NCBI GenBank assembly: GCA_900752435.1
Contig: CAADVD010000043.1
Span: 25,956-89,955 of the forward strand
Source: Oscillospiraceae bacterium
Lineage (GTDB): Bacteria > Bacillota > Clostridia > Oscillospirales > Ruminococcaceae
Direction: 5' to 3'
Length of the DNA: 64,000 nt
In this document: one piece after another, positions 1 to 9,107 of the stretch
Layout: every line of letters starts with the position of its first letter
Numbering within the stretch: position 1 is the stretch's first letter
Position numbers and translations under genes: made by a program
Notes under the pieces: generated by a model
What the model saw: only the letters and a program-made list of their open reading frames with translations
The model's database searches: none
What the model was told of the DNA's origin: nothing

Positions 1-809
1 TGTCTGCTTTAGAAAATGCAAACCGAGTGGTTGTAAAGGTGGGAACGTCCACGCTGACGCACCGCACCGGCATGCTGAATCTTCGGCGTGTGGAGCAGTT
101 GGTGAAAATGCTGGCGGATTTGAAAAATGCGGGAAAGGATGTTATTTTGGTCAGTTCCGGCGCGGTTGGCGTCGGCGTTGGCGAATTGGGTCTGACCGAG
201 AAGCCAAAAGACATCCCCACCAAACAGGCTTGCGCGGCCATCGGTCAATGCGAGCTGATGTACATGTACGACAAGCTGTTTTCGGAATACAACCACAAGG
301 TCGCGCAGGTGCTGCTGACTCGTGATAACATTGAAATGGACAGCCGAAAGCAGAATGTGCAGAACACGTTCAATCGCTTGCTGGAATTGAACGTCATTCC
401 GATTGTCAATGAAAACGATACCGTGTCCGTTGAGGAATTGGAGCTGGAATTCGGCGACAACGATACGCTGGCGGCCATCGTCGGACAATTGGTGCATGCG
501 GATTTGCTGATTGTACTCAGCGACATCGATGGGCTGTACGACAAAAATCCCAAGCTGTATCCGGATGCGCAGATGATTGAACGCGTCACCGAAATCACGG
601 ACGAGATCCGTGCTTTGGCAGGCGGTAAAGGCTCCGAGCTGGGAACCGGCGGTATGGTCACAAAGCTCAACGCGGCGCAAATCGCGCTGGACGCAGGCTT
701 TTCCATGATTTTGGCAAATGGACAGAATCCGCGTCTGCTGTATGATTTACTGGACGGTAAGCACGTCGGTACGATTTTCTGTGCCGGCAATTTGACGAAG
801 AAGCATTGA
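1..809 (+). CDS. proB: glutamate 5-kinase (5' end one base outside window)
   Basis: Phosphorylates glutamate to gamma-glutamyl phosphate, the first step of proline synthesis. The frame runs back to the very first base and reads (A)TG-Ser-Ala-Leu-Glu, so the likely ATG loses only its A to the window edge. The amino-acid kinase fold is clear: VVVKVGTSTL at the N terminus, SSGAVGVG, VNENDTV and the late GGMVTKLNAA motif. At about 269 residues it is the short form without the C-terminal PUA domain carried by the roughly 367-residue E. coli enzyme. The 3' end is directly followed by proA, whose Shine-Dalgarno lies just past this stop, so the two form a proBA operon. Confidence 0.95.
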   Translation, partial: SALENANRVVVKVGTSTLTHRTGMLNLRRVEQLVKMLADLKNAGKDVILVSSGAVGVGVGELGLTEKPKDIPTKQACAAIGQCELMYMYDKLFSEYNHKVAQVLLTRDNIEMDSRKQNVQNTFNRLLELNVIPIVNENDTVSVEELELEFGDNDTLAAIVGQLVHADLLIVLSDIDGLYDKNPKLYPDAQMIERVTEITDEIRALAGGKGSELGTGGMVTKLNAAQIALDAGFSMILANGQNPRLLYDLLDGKHVGTIFCAGNLTKKH

Positions 810-835
810 ATGAGGAGATAAAGGGGGCTATCGAA

Positions 836-2089
836 ATGGAACAGACGACCATGTTGGAATTGGGCAAACGCGCAAAAGCTGCGGCCATGCAGATTGCAGG
901 ACTGGATACGGCACAGAAGAACGCCGTCCTGGCAGCAATTGCGGATCAACTGCAAGCGGACTGCGCCGTGATTTTAGAACAGAACAAACGCGACATCGCG
1001 TGTGCAAGGGAAAACGGCATTTCCGATGTGATGGTGGACCGCCTGATGCTGACCGAAGCGCGCGTGGAGGCGATTGCACAGGCAACGCGCAAGGTGATGG
1101 AGCTGGACGATCCGGTCGGCATGATTGACGGCGGTGCGAAGCGTCCCAACGGCTTGGCCATTACCAAAATGCGCGTACCCATCGGCGTGGTGGGCATCAT
1201 CTTTGAATCCCGTCCGAATGTGACGGTGGATGCGGCGGTGCTGTGCATCAAATCCGGCAATGTGGCGTTCCTGCGCGGCGGCAAGGAAGCCATCTGCACC
1301 AACAAGGCGCTGGCGGATTCCATGCGGAAAGCCATTGCGTCCGTGGGCTTGCCTGAGGACATGGTGCTGTTGGTTGAGGACACCACCCGCGACAGTGCAA
1401 CGCAGATGATGAAACTCAACGGCTATCTCGATGTGTTGATTCCGCGCGGCAGTGCCGGACTGATTCAGGCGGTGGTGCAAAATGCCACTGTGCCGGTGAT
1501 TGAAACGGGCGCGGGCAACTGCCACGTTTATGTGGATGAGGGCGCTGATTTGGATATGGCGGTTCGCATTGTGGACAATGCGAAAACGAGCCGTCCGTCG
1601 GTGTGCAACGCCTGTGAAAGCTTGCTGGTGCACGAAGCCGTTGCGGCGGAATTTTTGCCGCGCGTTTACGACCAATTGCAGGAGCACCATGTCAAAATGC
1701 ACGGCTGTACCCGCACGCAGTCCATTTTGGGCGATCAGGTGATTCCGGCAACGGAAGAAGATTACGGAAAAGAATATCTGGATTATGAGATTTCCGTTAA
1801 GGTGGTGGACGATGTGCAGGAGGCCATTGCACACATCAACCGCTATTCCACCAAACATTCCGAAACCATCGTGACCCGCGACCTCAAACGCGCGCGTGCG
1901 TTTACCACCTGCGTGGATTCGGCGGCGGTGTATGTCAATGCCTCCACGCGCTTTACCGACGGCGGTGAATTTGGCTTGGGTGCAGAAATCGGCATTTCTA
2001 CGCAGAAGCTTCACGCCCGCGGCCCGATGGGACTGAAGGAGCTGACCACCATCAAGTACGTCATTGAAGGGGACGGCCAGATCCGTTAG
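836..2089 (+). CDS. proA: glutamate-5-semialdehyde dehydrogenase
   Basis: Reduces gamma-glutamyl phosphate to glutamate semialdehyde with NADPH, the second step of proline synthesis. The 417-residue length is normal for the family. The aldehyde-dehydrogenase catalytic cysteine sits in RPSVCNACESLLVH, and FESRPNVTVDAAVLCIKSGN is the usual N-terminal cofactor region. A frame opening exists from a TTG at 806, but the ATG at 836 is preceded by AAGGGGG at about 8 nt and gives the normal N terminus, so I use it. Lies 26 bp after proB and is co-transcribed with it. Confidence 0.96.
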   Translation: MEQTTMLELGKRAKAAAMQIAGLDTAQKNAVLAAIADQLQADCAVILEQNKRDIACARENGISDVMVDRLMLTEARVEAIAQATRKVMELDDPVGMIDGGAKRPNGLAITKMRVPIGVVGIIFESRPNVTVDAAVLCIKSGNVAFLRGGKEAICTNKALADSMRKAIASVGLPEDMVLLVEDTTRDSATQMMKLNGYLDVLIPRGSAGLIQAVVQNATVPVIETGAGNCHVYVDEGADLDMAVRIVDNAKTSRPSVCNACESLLVHEAVAAEFLPRVYDQLQEHHVKMHGCTRTQSILGDQVIPATEEDYGKEYLDYEISVKVVDDVQEAIAHINRYSTKHSETIVTRDLKRARAFTTCVDSAAVYVNASTRFTDGGEFGLGAEIGISTQKLHARGPMGLKELTTIKYVIEGDGQIR

Positions 2090-2399
2090 AGCATATTATT
2101 TTTCTTGTTATTTACCGGAATTTGAAATAAAAAACAACTCAAATTTAAGGAAAAAATCGGAATGTTTTAAGGGAACCGACAAAGTTCCCAATTGACATTT
2201 CGATTTTTTGTCATATTCTCCAAACCGGTTGACATAAGATTTGATGTATTTGGCGGATTCAAGGATTGACACTTTGAAACAATCGCGGTATACTAACTGT
2301 ACCATAAGGGGTAGTATGCTTTACCGCTGTTAGAAACAGGCTTTACCAAAGCTTGACAAAGGACATACATAGAAGTGATTTTACAAAAAGGAGTGCAGT
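2090..2399. other. intergenic region proA / LTA synthase-like gene
   Basis: A 310-bp AT-rich gap. I see no convincing gene in it; a 65-codon minus-strand frame at 2108-2305 lacks a ribosome-binding site. It holds the strong promoter at 2266-2294 and a roughly 100-nt leader for the downstream gene. A short direct repeat GCTTTACC occurs at about 2319 and 2340 in that leader. Confidence 0.6.
2266..2294 (+). promoter_or_regulatory. sigma-A promoter for the LTA synthase-like gene
   Basis: TTGACA at 2266-2271, a 17-nt spacer, then TATACT at 2289-2294. Near-perfect vegetative promoter about 100 nt before the ATG at 2400. Confidence 0.85.
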
Positions 2400-4142
2400 A
2401 TGAGACAAAAAATTGAAGCGCTGCGGGCTTGGAAAGGAAGCGGCAAACTCGGCCTAGCGCTGATGTTGTTGTGTCCGCTTTTTGTGGTGCTGATGACAGA
2501 AATAAACCAAAAGGGCAGCTTTGCGATTGTGGGTACGTTGTTTACGCAGACGCCGTCCATTGTGCTGTTCGATTTTCTGTTTGTATCGGTTATTTTTTAT
2601 TTCATTTTGTTGCTGTGCAAAAATGCTTTTATTTCCGGTACGATTACTGGTCTGGCCATGTACATTTTGTCGTGTGTGGAGTTTTACCGCTACAAAGCGA
2701 GCGGTGCGCATTTCACAATGGGGGATTTTTCCCTGTTCACCAACGTCGGCGATGTGGCAAAGTTTGCTGGCATTCAGATTTACCCGATGCTGGTGGTGAT
2801 GCTGTTGCTGCTGGCGCTGTACTTGACCGCCATGTTCATCTTCAACGTAAAATTTACGCTGAAATGGAAGCAAGTGATCCCATCCTGTTCAACGATACTG
2901 GCTGGTATGGTGGCGTTTTTCATTGTGCCGTCCGTATCCAATTCCGTTTTTGATGTGTTTGGCGTCAATCATCGCGGTCCTTCCAACAATTTTGTCTTGG
3001 AGGAAAAATTTGAAGACAACGGAATGATTGCGTTTTTGGTGGAAAACATCACCGATACCATTGACACAACCAACATCAAAACACCGGAAAACTATTCGCC
3101 GCAGAGCATTCAGACGATGGCGGTGGATTTAAAAGAAGCAACGCCCAAGGTGAAGCCGAACGTCATCATGATTATGAGCGAATCCTACACCGATTTTCGC
3201 ATCATGAACAATGCGCTGGGCATTTCCGATGATTATTATACCAACATGGATAAGCTCTCCGAGGAGGGGTATCGCGGTACCGCATTTGTGCCGACTTTCG
3301 GCGGCTACACCGTGAAAACGGAATTTGAACTGCTCTTTGGTCTGCCGATCAAAGCACTCAACGGCACACAAGCGCCGCAGAGCTTGATTGGCGAAGGGGA
3401 GCAAACCACCATTGCCAGCTACTACAAAAGCCAGGGCTATTCCACCAGCTATATGCACCCCTATACGCGTGAGTTCTACGACCGCGGCGAATTGTATCCG
3501 CGTTATGGATTTGACAACTGCTATTTCCAAGAAGAAATCACCGGTGCGGATTTCCGCAAATACCGCGATGACGGTGCAGTGTTCGACAAAGCCATCGAGC
3601 AAATCAAAGCGGATGAAAACCCGAGCTACATCCACATTACCACGATGCAGAACCACATGCCTTACAACCTGAATCCAGACCAGACGCAGCTTGACTACTA
3701 TATGGATGGCATCAAAAATACCGATGTTCGCATGGGCGAATTGATGGAAGAGCTGAAAAATTTGGACGAACCGACGGTAGTCATGATGGTGGGCGATCAC
3801 TTCCCATTCTTTACGGAAGAAAACAGCGCTTACGACCGCTTGGGCATCAATGCGCAAAACTGTCAGGAGCTGTACGAGAAAGCGTATTTCATCTGGAGCA
3901 ACTATGAGCTGGATTACAACACAATAAACGATCAGACGGTTTCCACGTTCTATCTGCCGTATGTGCTGATTGACTTGATTGGCCTTCCGGAAAATGAAAT
4001 TGTTGGCGTCATGAATGAACAAATGAAAATTGATCCGATTTACACGATGGAATATGACGAGGATAGCCGCAACGAAACGCTGGATACGCTCACCTATGAC
4101 TTGATTCTGGGCGATAAGTACACCAACGATTATTTGAAGTAA
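2400..4142 (+). CDS. LtaS-family sulfatase (lipoteichoic acid synthase-like phosphoglycerol transferase)
   Basis: A membrane-anchored enzyme expected to transfer glycerol phosphate from phosphatidylglycerol outside the cell, building or decorating a teichoic-type polymer. About five hydrophobic segments fill residues 15-180, followed by an extracellular sulfatase-fold domain. In that domain NVIMIMSESY gives a metal-binding Glu (about 261), GGYTVKTEFE aligns with the LtaS nucleophile loop (Thr about 304), and VVMMVGDHFPFF supplies the late Asp-His metal ligands. The 580-residue length is slightly below S. aureus LtaS (646). The start ATG has AAAGGAG 8 nt upstream. The gene is monocistronic, with its own promoter and terminator. 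Substrate assignment is by family, not shown here. Confidence 0.85.
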   Translation: MRQKIEALRAWKGSGKLGLALMLLCPLFVVLMTEINQKGSFAIVGTLFTQTPSIVLFDFLFVSVIFYFILLLCKNAFISGTITGLAMYILSCVEFYRYKASGAHFTMGDFSLFTNVGDVAKFAGIQIYPMLVVMLLLLALYLTAMFIFNVKFTLKWKQVIPSCSTILAGMVAFFIVPSVSNSVFDVFGVNHRGPSNNFVLEEKFEDNGMIAFLVENITDTIDTTNIKTPENYSPQSIQTMAVDLKEATPKVKPNVIMIMSESYTDFRIMNNALGISDDYYTNMDKLSEEGYRGTAFVPTFGGYTVKTEFELLFGLPIKALNGTQAPQSLIGEGEQTTIASYYKSQGYSTSYMHPYTREFYDRGELYPRYGFDNCYFQEEITGADFRKYRDDGAVFDKAIEQIKADENPSYIHITTMQNHMPYNLNPDQTQLDYYMDGIKNTDVRMGELMEELKNLDEPTVVMMVGDHFPFFTEENSAYDRLGINAQNCQELYEKAYFIWSNYELDYNTINDQTVSTFYLPYVLIDLIGLPENEIVGVMNEQMKIDPIYTMEYDEDSRNETLDTLTYDLILGDKYTNDYLK

Positions 4143-4153
4143 ACGACAAATTG

Positions 4154-4199
4154 AAAAACAACCAAAGTGTTGCTTGTTCATCACTTTGGTTGTTTTTAT
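4154..4199 (+). terminator. intrinsic terminator of the LTA synthase-like gene
   Basis: Arms AACAACCAAAGTG and CACTTTGGTTGTT with a 12-nt loop, followed by TTTTTATTTT. Confidence 0.9.
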
Positions 4200-4229
4200 T
4201 TTAAAATAATAGTAATTTGTGAATTTTCT

Positions 4230-4257
4230 TTGAAAATTGGTAGGATGTGCATATATT
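4230..4257 (+). promoter_or_regulatory. possible promoter for the SulP transporter
   Basis: TTGAAA at 4230-4235, a 16-nt spacer and TATATT at 4252-4257. A TATACT at 4277-4282 is an alternative -10 but has no clear -35. Confidence 0.4.
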
Positions 4258-4318
4258 AAAAAATTATTAAAAATGTTATACTGGATTCTGCAACTGAAAA
4301 AAGAAAAAGAATGGTGGA

Positions 4319-5950
4319 ATGTGTGTGATTCGACAGTATATCACAGATTTACAGGCAGAATTCAAAGGGTACAATGGCAAGCGGTTGGGACAGGATTTGC
4401 TGTCCGGCTTGACGGTTACGGCGGTGGCCTTGCCGCTGGCGTTGGCATTCGGCGTCAGCAGCGGCGCGACAGCCGCCGCTGGATTGATTACGGCCATCAT
4501 CGCCGGTTTGGTGATTGGGATGCTGTCCGGCGCTTCGTATCAGATTTCCGGACCGACGGGAGCCATGACGGCAATTCTCGTTTCGCTGGTGGCGAAATAC
4601 GGAATGCAGGGTGTGTTCGTGGCAGGCGTGCTGTCCGGCGTTATTTTGCTGGTGTGCGGCATCTTTAAGTTCGGGCGATTGGTGTCGTTTATTCCTGCGC
4701 CGGTTATCACCGGCTTTACCTCCGGTATCGCCATCATCATTGCGCTGGGGCAGATTGACAACTTCTTTGGCGTCACGAGTACGGGCGAAAACGCCCTGCA
4801 AAAAGTCGGCTCGTATTTCACGGACGGCTTTCAGCCAAACGGCATGGCGGTGCTGTTTGGCGCGCTGGTAATGCTGATCATGATTGTATGGCCGAAAAAA
4901 TGGAACGCCAAATTCCCGTCGTCACTGGTGGGCATCATTGTGGCAGTGATACTGAATTTGGTGCTGAAATGTGATGTGGCGGTTGTCGGAGAAATCCCCA
5001 AAACGCTGTTTTTGGATGAGCGTTTAAACCCAACCGATATTCCATGGCGTGAACTGCAAAATTTTGTAATGCCTGCATTGAGCATCGCGGCACTGGGCAT
5101 GATTGAAAGCCTGCTGTGCGGCGCTTCAGCCGGACGCATGAAAGGCGAAAAGCTCAATGCGGACCGCGAACTGGTGGCGCAGGGCATCGGCAATATCCTG
5201 ATTCCGTTTTTTGGCGGCGTTCCGGCTACCGCAGCCATTGCGCGTACCAGCGTGGCCATCAAGGCTGGGGAGCAGACCCGTCTCACCAGCGTGTTCCATT
5301 CCGCTGGGCTATTGCTGTCCATGTTTTTGCTTGCGCCGGTGATGTCTCAGATTCCGTTGGCGGCGCTGGCCGGCGTACTGATGATGACGGCGTGGCGTAT
5401 GAACGAATGGGATGGTATCCGCTATATTTTCAGCAAGAAAATCAAAACGGCCATTGCACAATTCCTGATTACTATGGCGGCAACGGTGGTATTCGATTTG
5501 ACCGTAGCCATTGTCATCGGCGTTGTGTTCTCAATTTTGGCCTTTGTGGTGCGCATATCCGATTTACAAATTGACATCAGTGATGTGGATACCAACAAGC
5601 TCAGTTCGGATGATATTCACCGCGATGACGAATACGAAAAGGTGAAGCTGGTTTATCTGACCGGTCCGATTTTCTTTGCCACATCTGAAAAGCTCATGGA
5701 AATATTGCATACCATCGAGCACTGCAAGGAGTTGATTTTCTCCATGCGCGGTGTGCCGATGATCGATGCCAGCGGCGCGCAGGGACTGCTGGAATTTGCC
5801 CAGCATTACGAAACACAGGGCAGGCAAATCGTCTTTTGCAGTGTCCAGCCCAAGGTAAAGGAGATGCTGGATCGTACTGGTGTCACCGATTTTGTGGGCG
5901 AAGACCATTTCTATTGGGATGCTCAAAGAGCCATCACCCATCGAGCGTAA
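4319..5950 (+). CDS. SulP family inorganic anion transporter with STAS domain
   Basis: A cytoplasmic-membrane carrier of the SLC26/SulP family; members move sulfate, bicarbonate or other anions, and the substrate cannot be read from sequence. The N-terminal half contains many hydrophobic segments, including the family signature region GLTVTAVALPLALAFGVSSG and SYQISGPTGAMTA. From about residue 440 a cytoplasmic STAS domain follows, ending in MIDASGAQGLLEFAQ. The 543-residue length is usual. The ATG at 4319 is weakly placed; GTG 4325, 6 nt after GGTGGA, may be the true start. The gene converges on leuB through a shared terminator. Confidence 0.9.
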   Translation: MCVIRQYITDLQAEFKGYNGKRLGQDLLSGLTVTAVALPLALAFGVSSGATAAAGLITAIIAGLVIGMLSGASYQISGPTGAMTAILVSLVAKYGMQGVFVAGVLSGVILLVCGIFKFGRLVSFIPAPVITGFTSGIAIIIALGQIDNFFGVTSTGENALQKVGSYFTDGFQPNGMAVLFGALVMLIMIVWPKKWNAKFPSSLVGIIVAVILNLVLKCDVAVVGEIPKTLFLDERLNPTDIPWRELQNFVMPALSIAALGMIESLLCGASAGRMKGEKLNADRELVAQGIGNILIPFFGGVPATAAIARTSVAIKAGEQTRLTSVFHSAGLLLSMFLLAPVMSQIPLAALAGVLMMTAWRMNEWDGIRYIFSKKIKTAIAQFLITMAATVVFDLTVAIVIGVVFSILAFVVRISDLQIDISDVDTNKLSSDDIHRDDEYEKVKLVYLTGPIFFATSEKLMEILHTIEHCKELIFSMRGVPMIDASGAQGLLEFAQHYETQGRQIVFCSVQPKVKEMLDRTGVTDFVGEDHFYWDAQRAITHRA

Positions 5951-5964
5951 ACGTTCTGTTTACG

Positions 5965-6008
5965 CAAAAAAGCTGTTTGCTCCATTTGGGAAGCAAACAG
6001 CTTTTTTC
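5965..6008. terminator. bidirectional terminator between SulP gene and leuB
   Basis: AGCTGTTTGCT at 5971-5981 pairs with AGCAAACAGCT at 5992-6002. It is flanked by AAAAA on the left and TTTTT on the right, so it can stop both the plus-strand SulP and the minus-strand leu transcripts. Confidence 0.92.
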
Positions 6009-6016
6009 ACGTTTCA

Positions 6017-7087
6017 CTAAATATTAGCGCAGATGGCGTCGCCCATCTCTTTGCAGCCGACCAGCTTAAAGCCTTCGCTCATGATGTCGCCGGTGCGGTA
6101 GCCCTGCTTGAGCACCTCTTTCACCGCGTTCTCAATGTCATCCGCTTCCTTGTCCATATCAAACGAGTAGCGGAGCATCATAGCGGCCGATAAAATGGTC
6201 GCAATCGGGTTTGCCAGATTTTGTCCGGCAATATCCGGTGCAGAACCATGGCTCGGTTCGTACAAGCCGAACTTCGTTTCATTCAAGCTGGCAGAGGAGA
6301 GCATACCGATAGAACCGGTCACCATGCTCGCTTCATCGGACAGAATGTCTCCGAACATATTCTCCGTCAGAATTACGTCGAACTGTTTCGGGTCTTTCAC
6401 GAGCTGCATCGCGCAGTTGTCCACCAGCATATCCACCAATTCCACATCCGGATAATCCTCGGCCACTTCATGTACGACCTTTCTCCACAGACGGGAGGAA
6501 TCGAGCACATTGGCTTTGTCCACGCTGGTTACCTTATGGCGGCGCTTGCGGGCAATTTCAAAGCCCTTGATGGCAATGCGTCGGATTTCTTTTTCAGAAT
6601 AGCACAGACTGTCATACGCAACCTGCATGCCGTTTTCCACTACGGTTTTGCGCTCGCCGAAATACAAACCGCCAGTCAGCTCGCGCACCACAATCATGTC
6701 AAAGCCGTCACCGATGATGTCGTCGCGCAGCGGGCAGGCCGCTTTTAGTTCTGGATATAAATACGCCGGACGCAGATTGGCAAACAGATTCAGTCCTTTC
6801 CGGATGGCCAGCAAGCCTTTTTCCGGACGCAGATTGCCCGGCATGTTGTCCCACTTCGGACCGCCGACCGATCCCAACAGCACCGCATCGCTGTGCAGTG
6901 CGGTATCCAGCGCTTCGTTGGTCAGCGGAACGCCGGTGGCGTCGATGGATTCACCGCCCATCAGAACGCGGGTGTAGTTGAATGTGTGGTGATATTTGGC
7001 ACAGATTTTGTCCAGCACCTTCAGTGCTTCATCGACAATTTCCGGACCGATGCCGTCGCCCTTGATGACGGCGATGTTTTTGTTCAT
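6017..7087 (-). CDS. leuB: 3-isopropylmalate dehydrogenase
   Basis: Oxidatively decarboxylates 3-isopropylmalate to 2-oxoisocaproate with NAD, the third leucine-pathway step. The 356 residues match the family. KGDGIGPEIV at the N terminus, the Arg-containing substrate region NLRPAYLYPEL, and late EPSHGSAPDIAG (cofactor loop) are all present. The gene starts 13 bp after leuD ends, with GGAG upstream of the ATG. It is the last gene of leuCDB, ending at the bidirectional terminator. Confidence 0.97.
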   Translation of the reverse strand: MNKNIAVIKGDGIGPEIVDEALKVLDKICAKYHHTFNYTRVLMGGESIDATGVPLTNEALDTALHSDAVLLGSVGGPKWDNMPGNLRPEKGLLAIRKGLNLFANLRPAYLYPELKAACPLRDDIIGDGFDMIVVRELTGGLYFGERKTVVENGMQVAYDSLCYSEKEIRRIAIKGFEIARKRRHKVTSVDKANVLDSSRLWRKVVHEVAEDYPDVELVDMLVDNCAMQLVKDPKQFDVILTENMFGDILSDEASMVTGSIGMLSSASLNETKFGLYEPSHGSAPDIAGQNLANPIATILSAAMMLRYSFDMDKEADDIENAVKEVLKQGYRTGDIMSEGFKLVGCKEMGDAICANI

Positions 7088-7100
7088 GGGAAAAACTCCT

Positions 7101-7595
7101 TTATTTGTTTTTAATCGAATTCAACAATCCATTGGCATTGATAATTTCCTTAATAAAATCCGGAAACGGCTCTGCCTGATACGTTTCCTGTTTGGTCAGG
7201 TTGGTAATCACGCCCGTGTCAAAATCAATAGCCACTTCATCGCCCTCTTCGATTTTATCGGCCGCTTCCTCACATTCAAGAATGGCCAAACCAATGTTGA
7301 TGGAGTTGCGGTAAAAAATACGGGCGAACGTCTTTGCAATGACGCAGGAAATACCGGCCGCCTTAATAGCGATGGGCGCATGTTCACGGGAAGAACCACA
7401 GCCGAAGTTGTAGTTCGCCACAATGATGTCGTTCGGTTTCACCTTTTTTACGAAATCCTTGTCGATGTCCTCCATACAGTGGCTGGCCAGCTCTTTGTGG
7501 TCAGCGGTGTTCAAGTATCTTGCCGGGATAATAACGTCGGTATCCACGTTATCGCCAAATTTATGTACAAAGCCTTTTGTCTGCATTGCATTCAA
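7101..7595 (-). CDS. leuD: 3-isopropylmalate dehydratase small subunit
   Basis: The small subunit that pairs with LeuC to isomerise 2- to 3-isopropylmalate. At 164 residues it is the short clostridial/archaeal form. YNFGCGSSREHAP, the swivelling-domain loop that contacts substrate, is intact. It sits between leuC (18 bp upstream) and leuB (13 bp downstream). Confidence 0.97.
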   Translation of the reverse strand: MNAMQTKGFVHKFGDNVDTDVIIPARYLNTADHKELASHCMEDIDKDFVKKVKPNDIIVANYNFGCGSSREHAPIAIKAAGISCVIAKTFARIFYRNSINIGLAILECEEAADKIEEGDEVAIDFDTGVITNLTKQETYQAEPFPDFIKEIINANGLLNSIKNK

Positions 7596-7613
7596 TCCTT
7601 TCTGCGGTCTGCG

Positions 7614-8876
7614 TTAATCCAATTCGGTCGGGGAGCTGATTTTTCCGGTGACGGCGCTGGCTGCGGCAACAGCCGGACTGGCGAGGTACACTTCGGATTC
7701 CACATGTCCCATGCGGCCGACAAAGTTGCGGTTGGTGGTGGAAACGGCGCGTTCGCCCTGCGCCAGAATGCCCATGTGTCCGCCTAAGCAAGGTCCGCAG
7801 GTCGGCGTGGAGAACACACAGCCTGCATCGATGAAGATTTCCGCATAGCCGAGCTTGATGGCCTGCTTGTAGATGTTCTGTGTGCCCGGAATGATGATGG
7901 CGCGTACATTTTTCGCAATGTGGCGGCCTTTGAGAATTTCCGCCGCCGTTGCGAGGTCTTCCAAACGTCCGTTGGTGCAGGAGCCAATCACTACCTGGTC
8001 AATGGCAATGTCGCCCACCTCGTCAATGGTGCGTGTGTTGTCCGGCAGATGAGGGAACGAAACGGTGGATTGAATGGTGCTCAAATCGATGTCGTACACT
8101 TCGTCGTATTCCGCATCGTCGTCCGCTTTGAATACGGTGTAGTCGCGGTTGACGCGGTCTTTGATGTAAGCGAGCGTCACTTCATCGACTTCAAAAATGC
8201 CGTTTTTCGCACCGGCTTCAATCGCCATGTTTGCCATGCAGAGGCGGTCATCCATGGACAGATTTTTCAGTCCGTCACCGGTAAACTCCATGGAGCGGTA
8301 CAGCGCACCGTCCACACCGATCATGCCAATGATATGCAGAATAACGTCCTTACCGCTGACCCATTTGTTCAGCTTGCCGGTGAGGTTGAATTGAATCGCG
8401 CTCGGCACTTTAAACCAAGCTTCTCCAGTTGCCATACCAGCCGCCATATCGGTCGAACCAACGCCAGTCGAAAATGCGCCCAGCGCACCATAAGTGCAGG
8501 TATGGGAGTCCGCGCCAATTACGCAGTCGCCCGGTGCTACCAAGCCTTTTTCCGGCAGCAGCGCATGTTCAATGCCCATATCGCCTACATCGAAGTAATT
8601 TTTGATGGCGTGCGCCTGTGCGAATGTACGGCACTGCTTGCACTGGGTAGCCGCCTTGATGTCCTTGTTCGGAGTGAAGTGGTCCATCACGAGTGCGATT
8701 TTATCGGTGCTGAACACATCGTCAAAGCCTGCTTTTTCAAATTCGTTGATGGCTACCGGGGAGGTAATGTCGTTGCCCAGTACCAAATCGAGTTTGGCCT
8801 TGATGAGCTGTCCCGGTTTTACGGATGGAAGTCCTGCGTGTGCCGCGAGGACTTTTTGAGTCATTGTCATACCCAT
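7614..8876 (-). CDS. leuC: 3-isopropylmalate dehydratase large subunit
   Basis: The aconitase-like large subunit carrying the [4Fe-4S] cluster. The cluster cysteines are visible in IGSCTNGR and in STPTCGPCLGG. The frame is open for a further 36 codons upstream, but ATG at 8876 has AAGGAAG about 10 nt before it and gives the normal roughly 420-residue clostridial length, so I start there (MGMTMTQKVL). First gene of the minus-strand leuCDB operon, separate from leuA, which is not in the window. Confidence 0.96.
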   Translation of the reverse strand: MGMTMTQKVLAAHAGLPSVKPGQLIKAKLDLVLGNDITSPVAINEFEKAGFDDVFSTDKIALVMDHFTPNKDIKAATQCKQCRTFAQAHAIKNYFDVGDMGIEHALLPEKGLVAPGDCVIGADSHTCTYGALGAFSTGVGSTDMAAGMATGEAWFKVPSAIQFNLTGKLNKWVSGKDVILHIIGMIGVDGALYRSMEFTGDGLKNLSMDDRLCMANMAIEAGAKNGIFEVDEVTLAYIKDRVNRDYTVFKADDDAEYDEVYDIDLSTIQSTVSFPHLPDNTRTIDEVGDIAIDQVVIGSCTNGRLEDLATAAEILKGRHIAKNVRAIIIPGTQNIYKQAIKLGYAEIFIDAGCVFSTPTCGPCLGGHMGILAQGERAVSTTNRNFVGRMGHVESEVYLASPAVAAASAVTGKISSPTELD

Positions 8877-8975
8877 GAGATTCACGCTTCCTTTTTTGCA
8901 ATTTTGTAACAATGTTGTAAACAGTCTGCTGTGTGCTTTTATCTTATCATATTTCTTGCGCAAAGAATGTAAAGT

Positions 8976-9003
8976 ATGATACAATTAAAATTGCAAATTG
9001 CAA
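8976..9003 (-). promoter_or_regulatory. candidate leuCDB promoter
   Basis: On the minus strand, TTGCAA (8998-9003), a 16-nt spacer and TATCAT (8976-8981). The -35 hexamer lies inside the TTGCAAA heptamer repeats. I see no T-box or leader peptide between it and leuC. Confidence 0.5.
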
Positions 9004-9018
9004 ATTGAAAATTGCAAA
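8991..9018. repeat. TTGCAAA heptamer tandem repeat, copy 1
   Basis: Four heptamers in a row, TTGCAAA TTGCAAA TTGAAAA TTGCAAA, in the gap between divergent leuC and the Crp/Fnr gene. The same heptamer recurs in tandem near 47.0, 47.9 and 48.2 kb. Confidence 0.85.
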
Positions 9019-9107
9019 TTATGTGATGTTCCGTAGGGGTCGATGTGGACATCAACCCGTGACGCTCGGATAAATGTGGAATTTTACGTTGACAGGGAGG
9101 TGCTTGG

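Noticed and set aside
974..2014. 346-codon minus-strand frame antisense to proA
   Set aside because: Shadow of proA, rich in His and Arg; no start signals.
2108..2305. 65-codon minus-strand frame after proA
   Set aside because: No ribosome-binding site and it runs through the promoter of the next gene.
8877..8975. T-box or leucine attenuator before leuC
   Set aside because: No T-box core sequence, no leucine-rich leader peptide and no terminator-like stem in the gap.
8991..9018. Short regular repeats considered as a CRISPR remnant
   Set aside because: The units are 7 bp and contiguous, without spacers; no cas genes are present.
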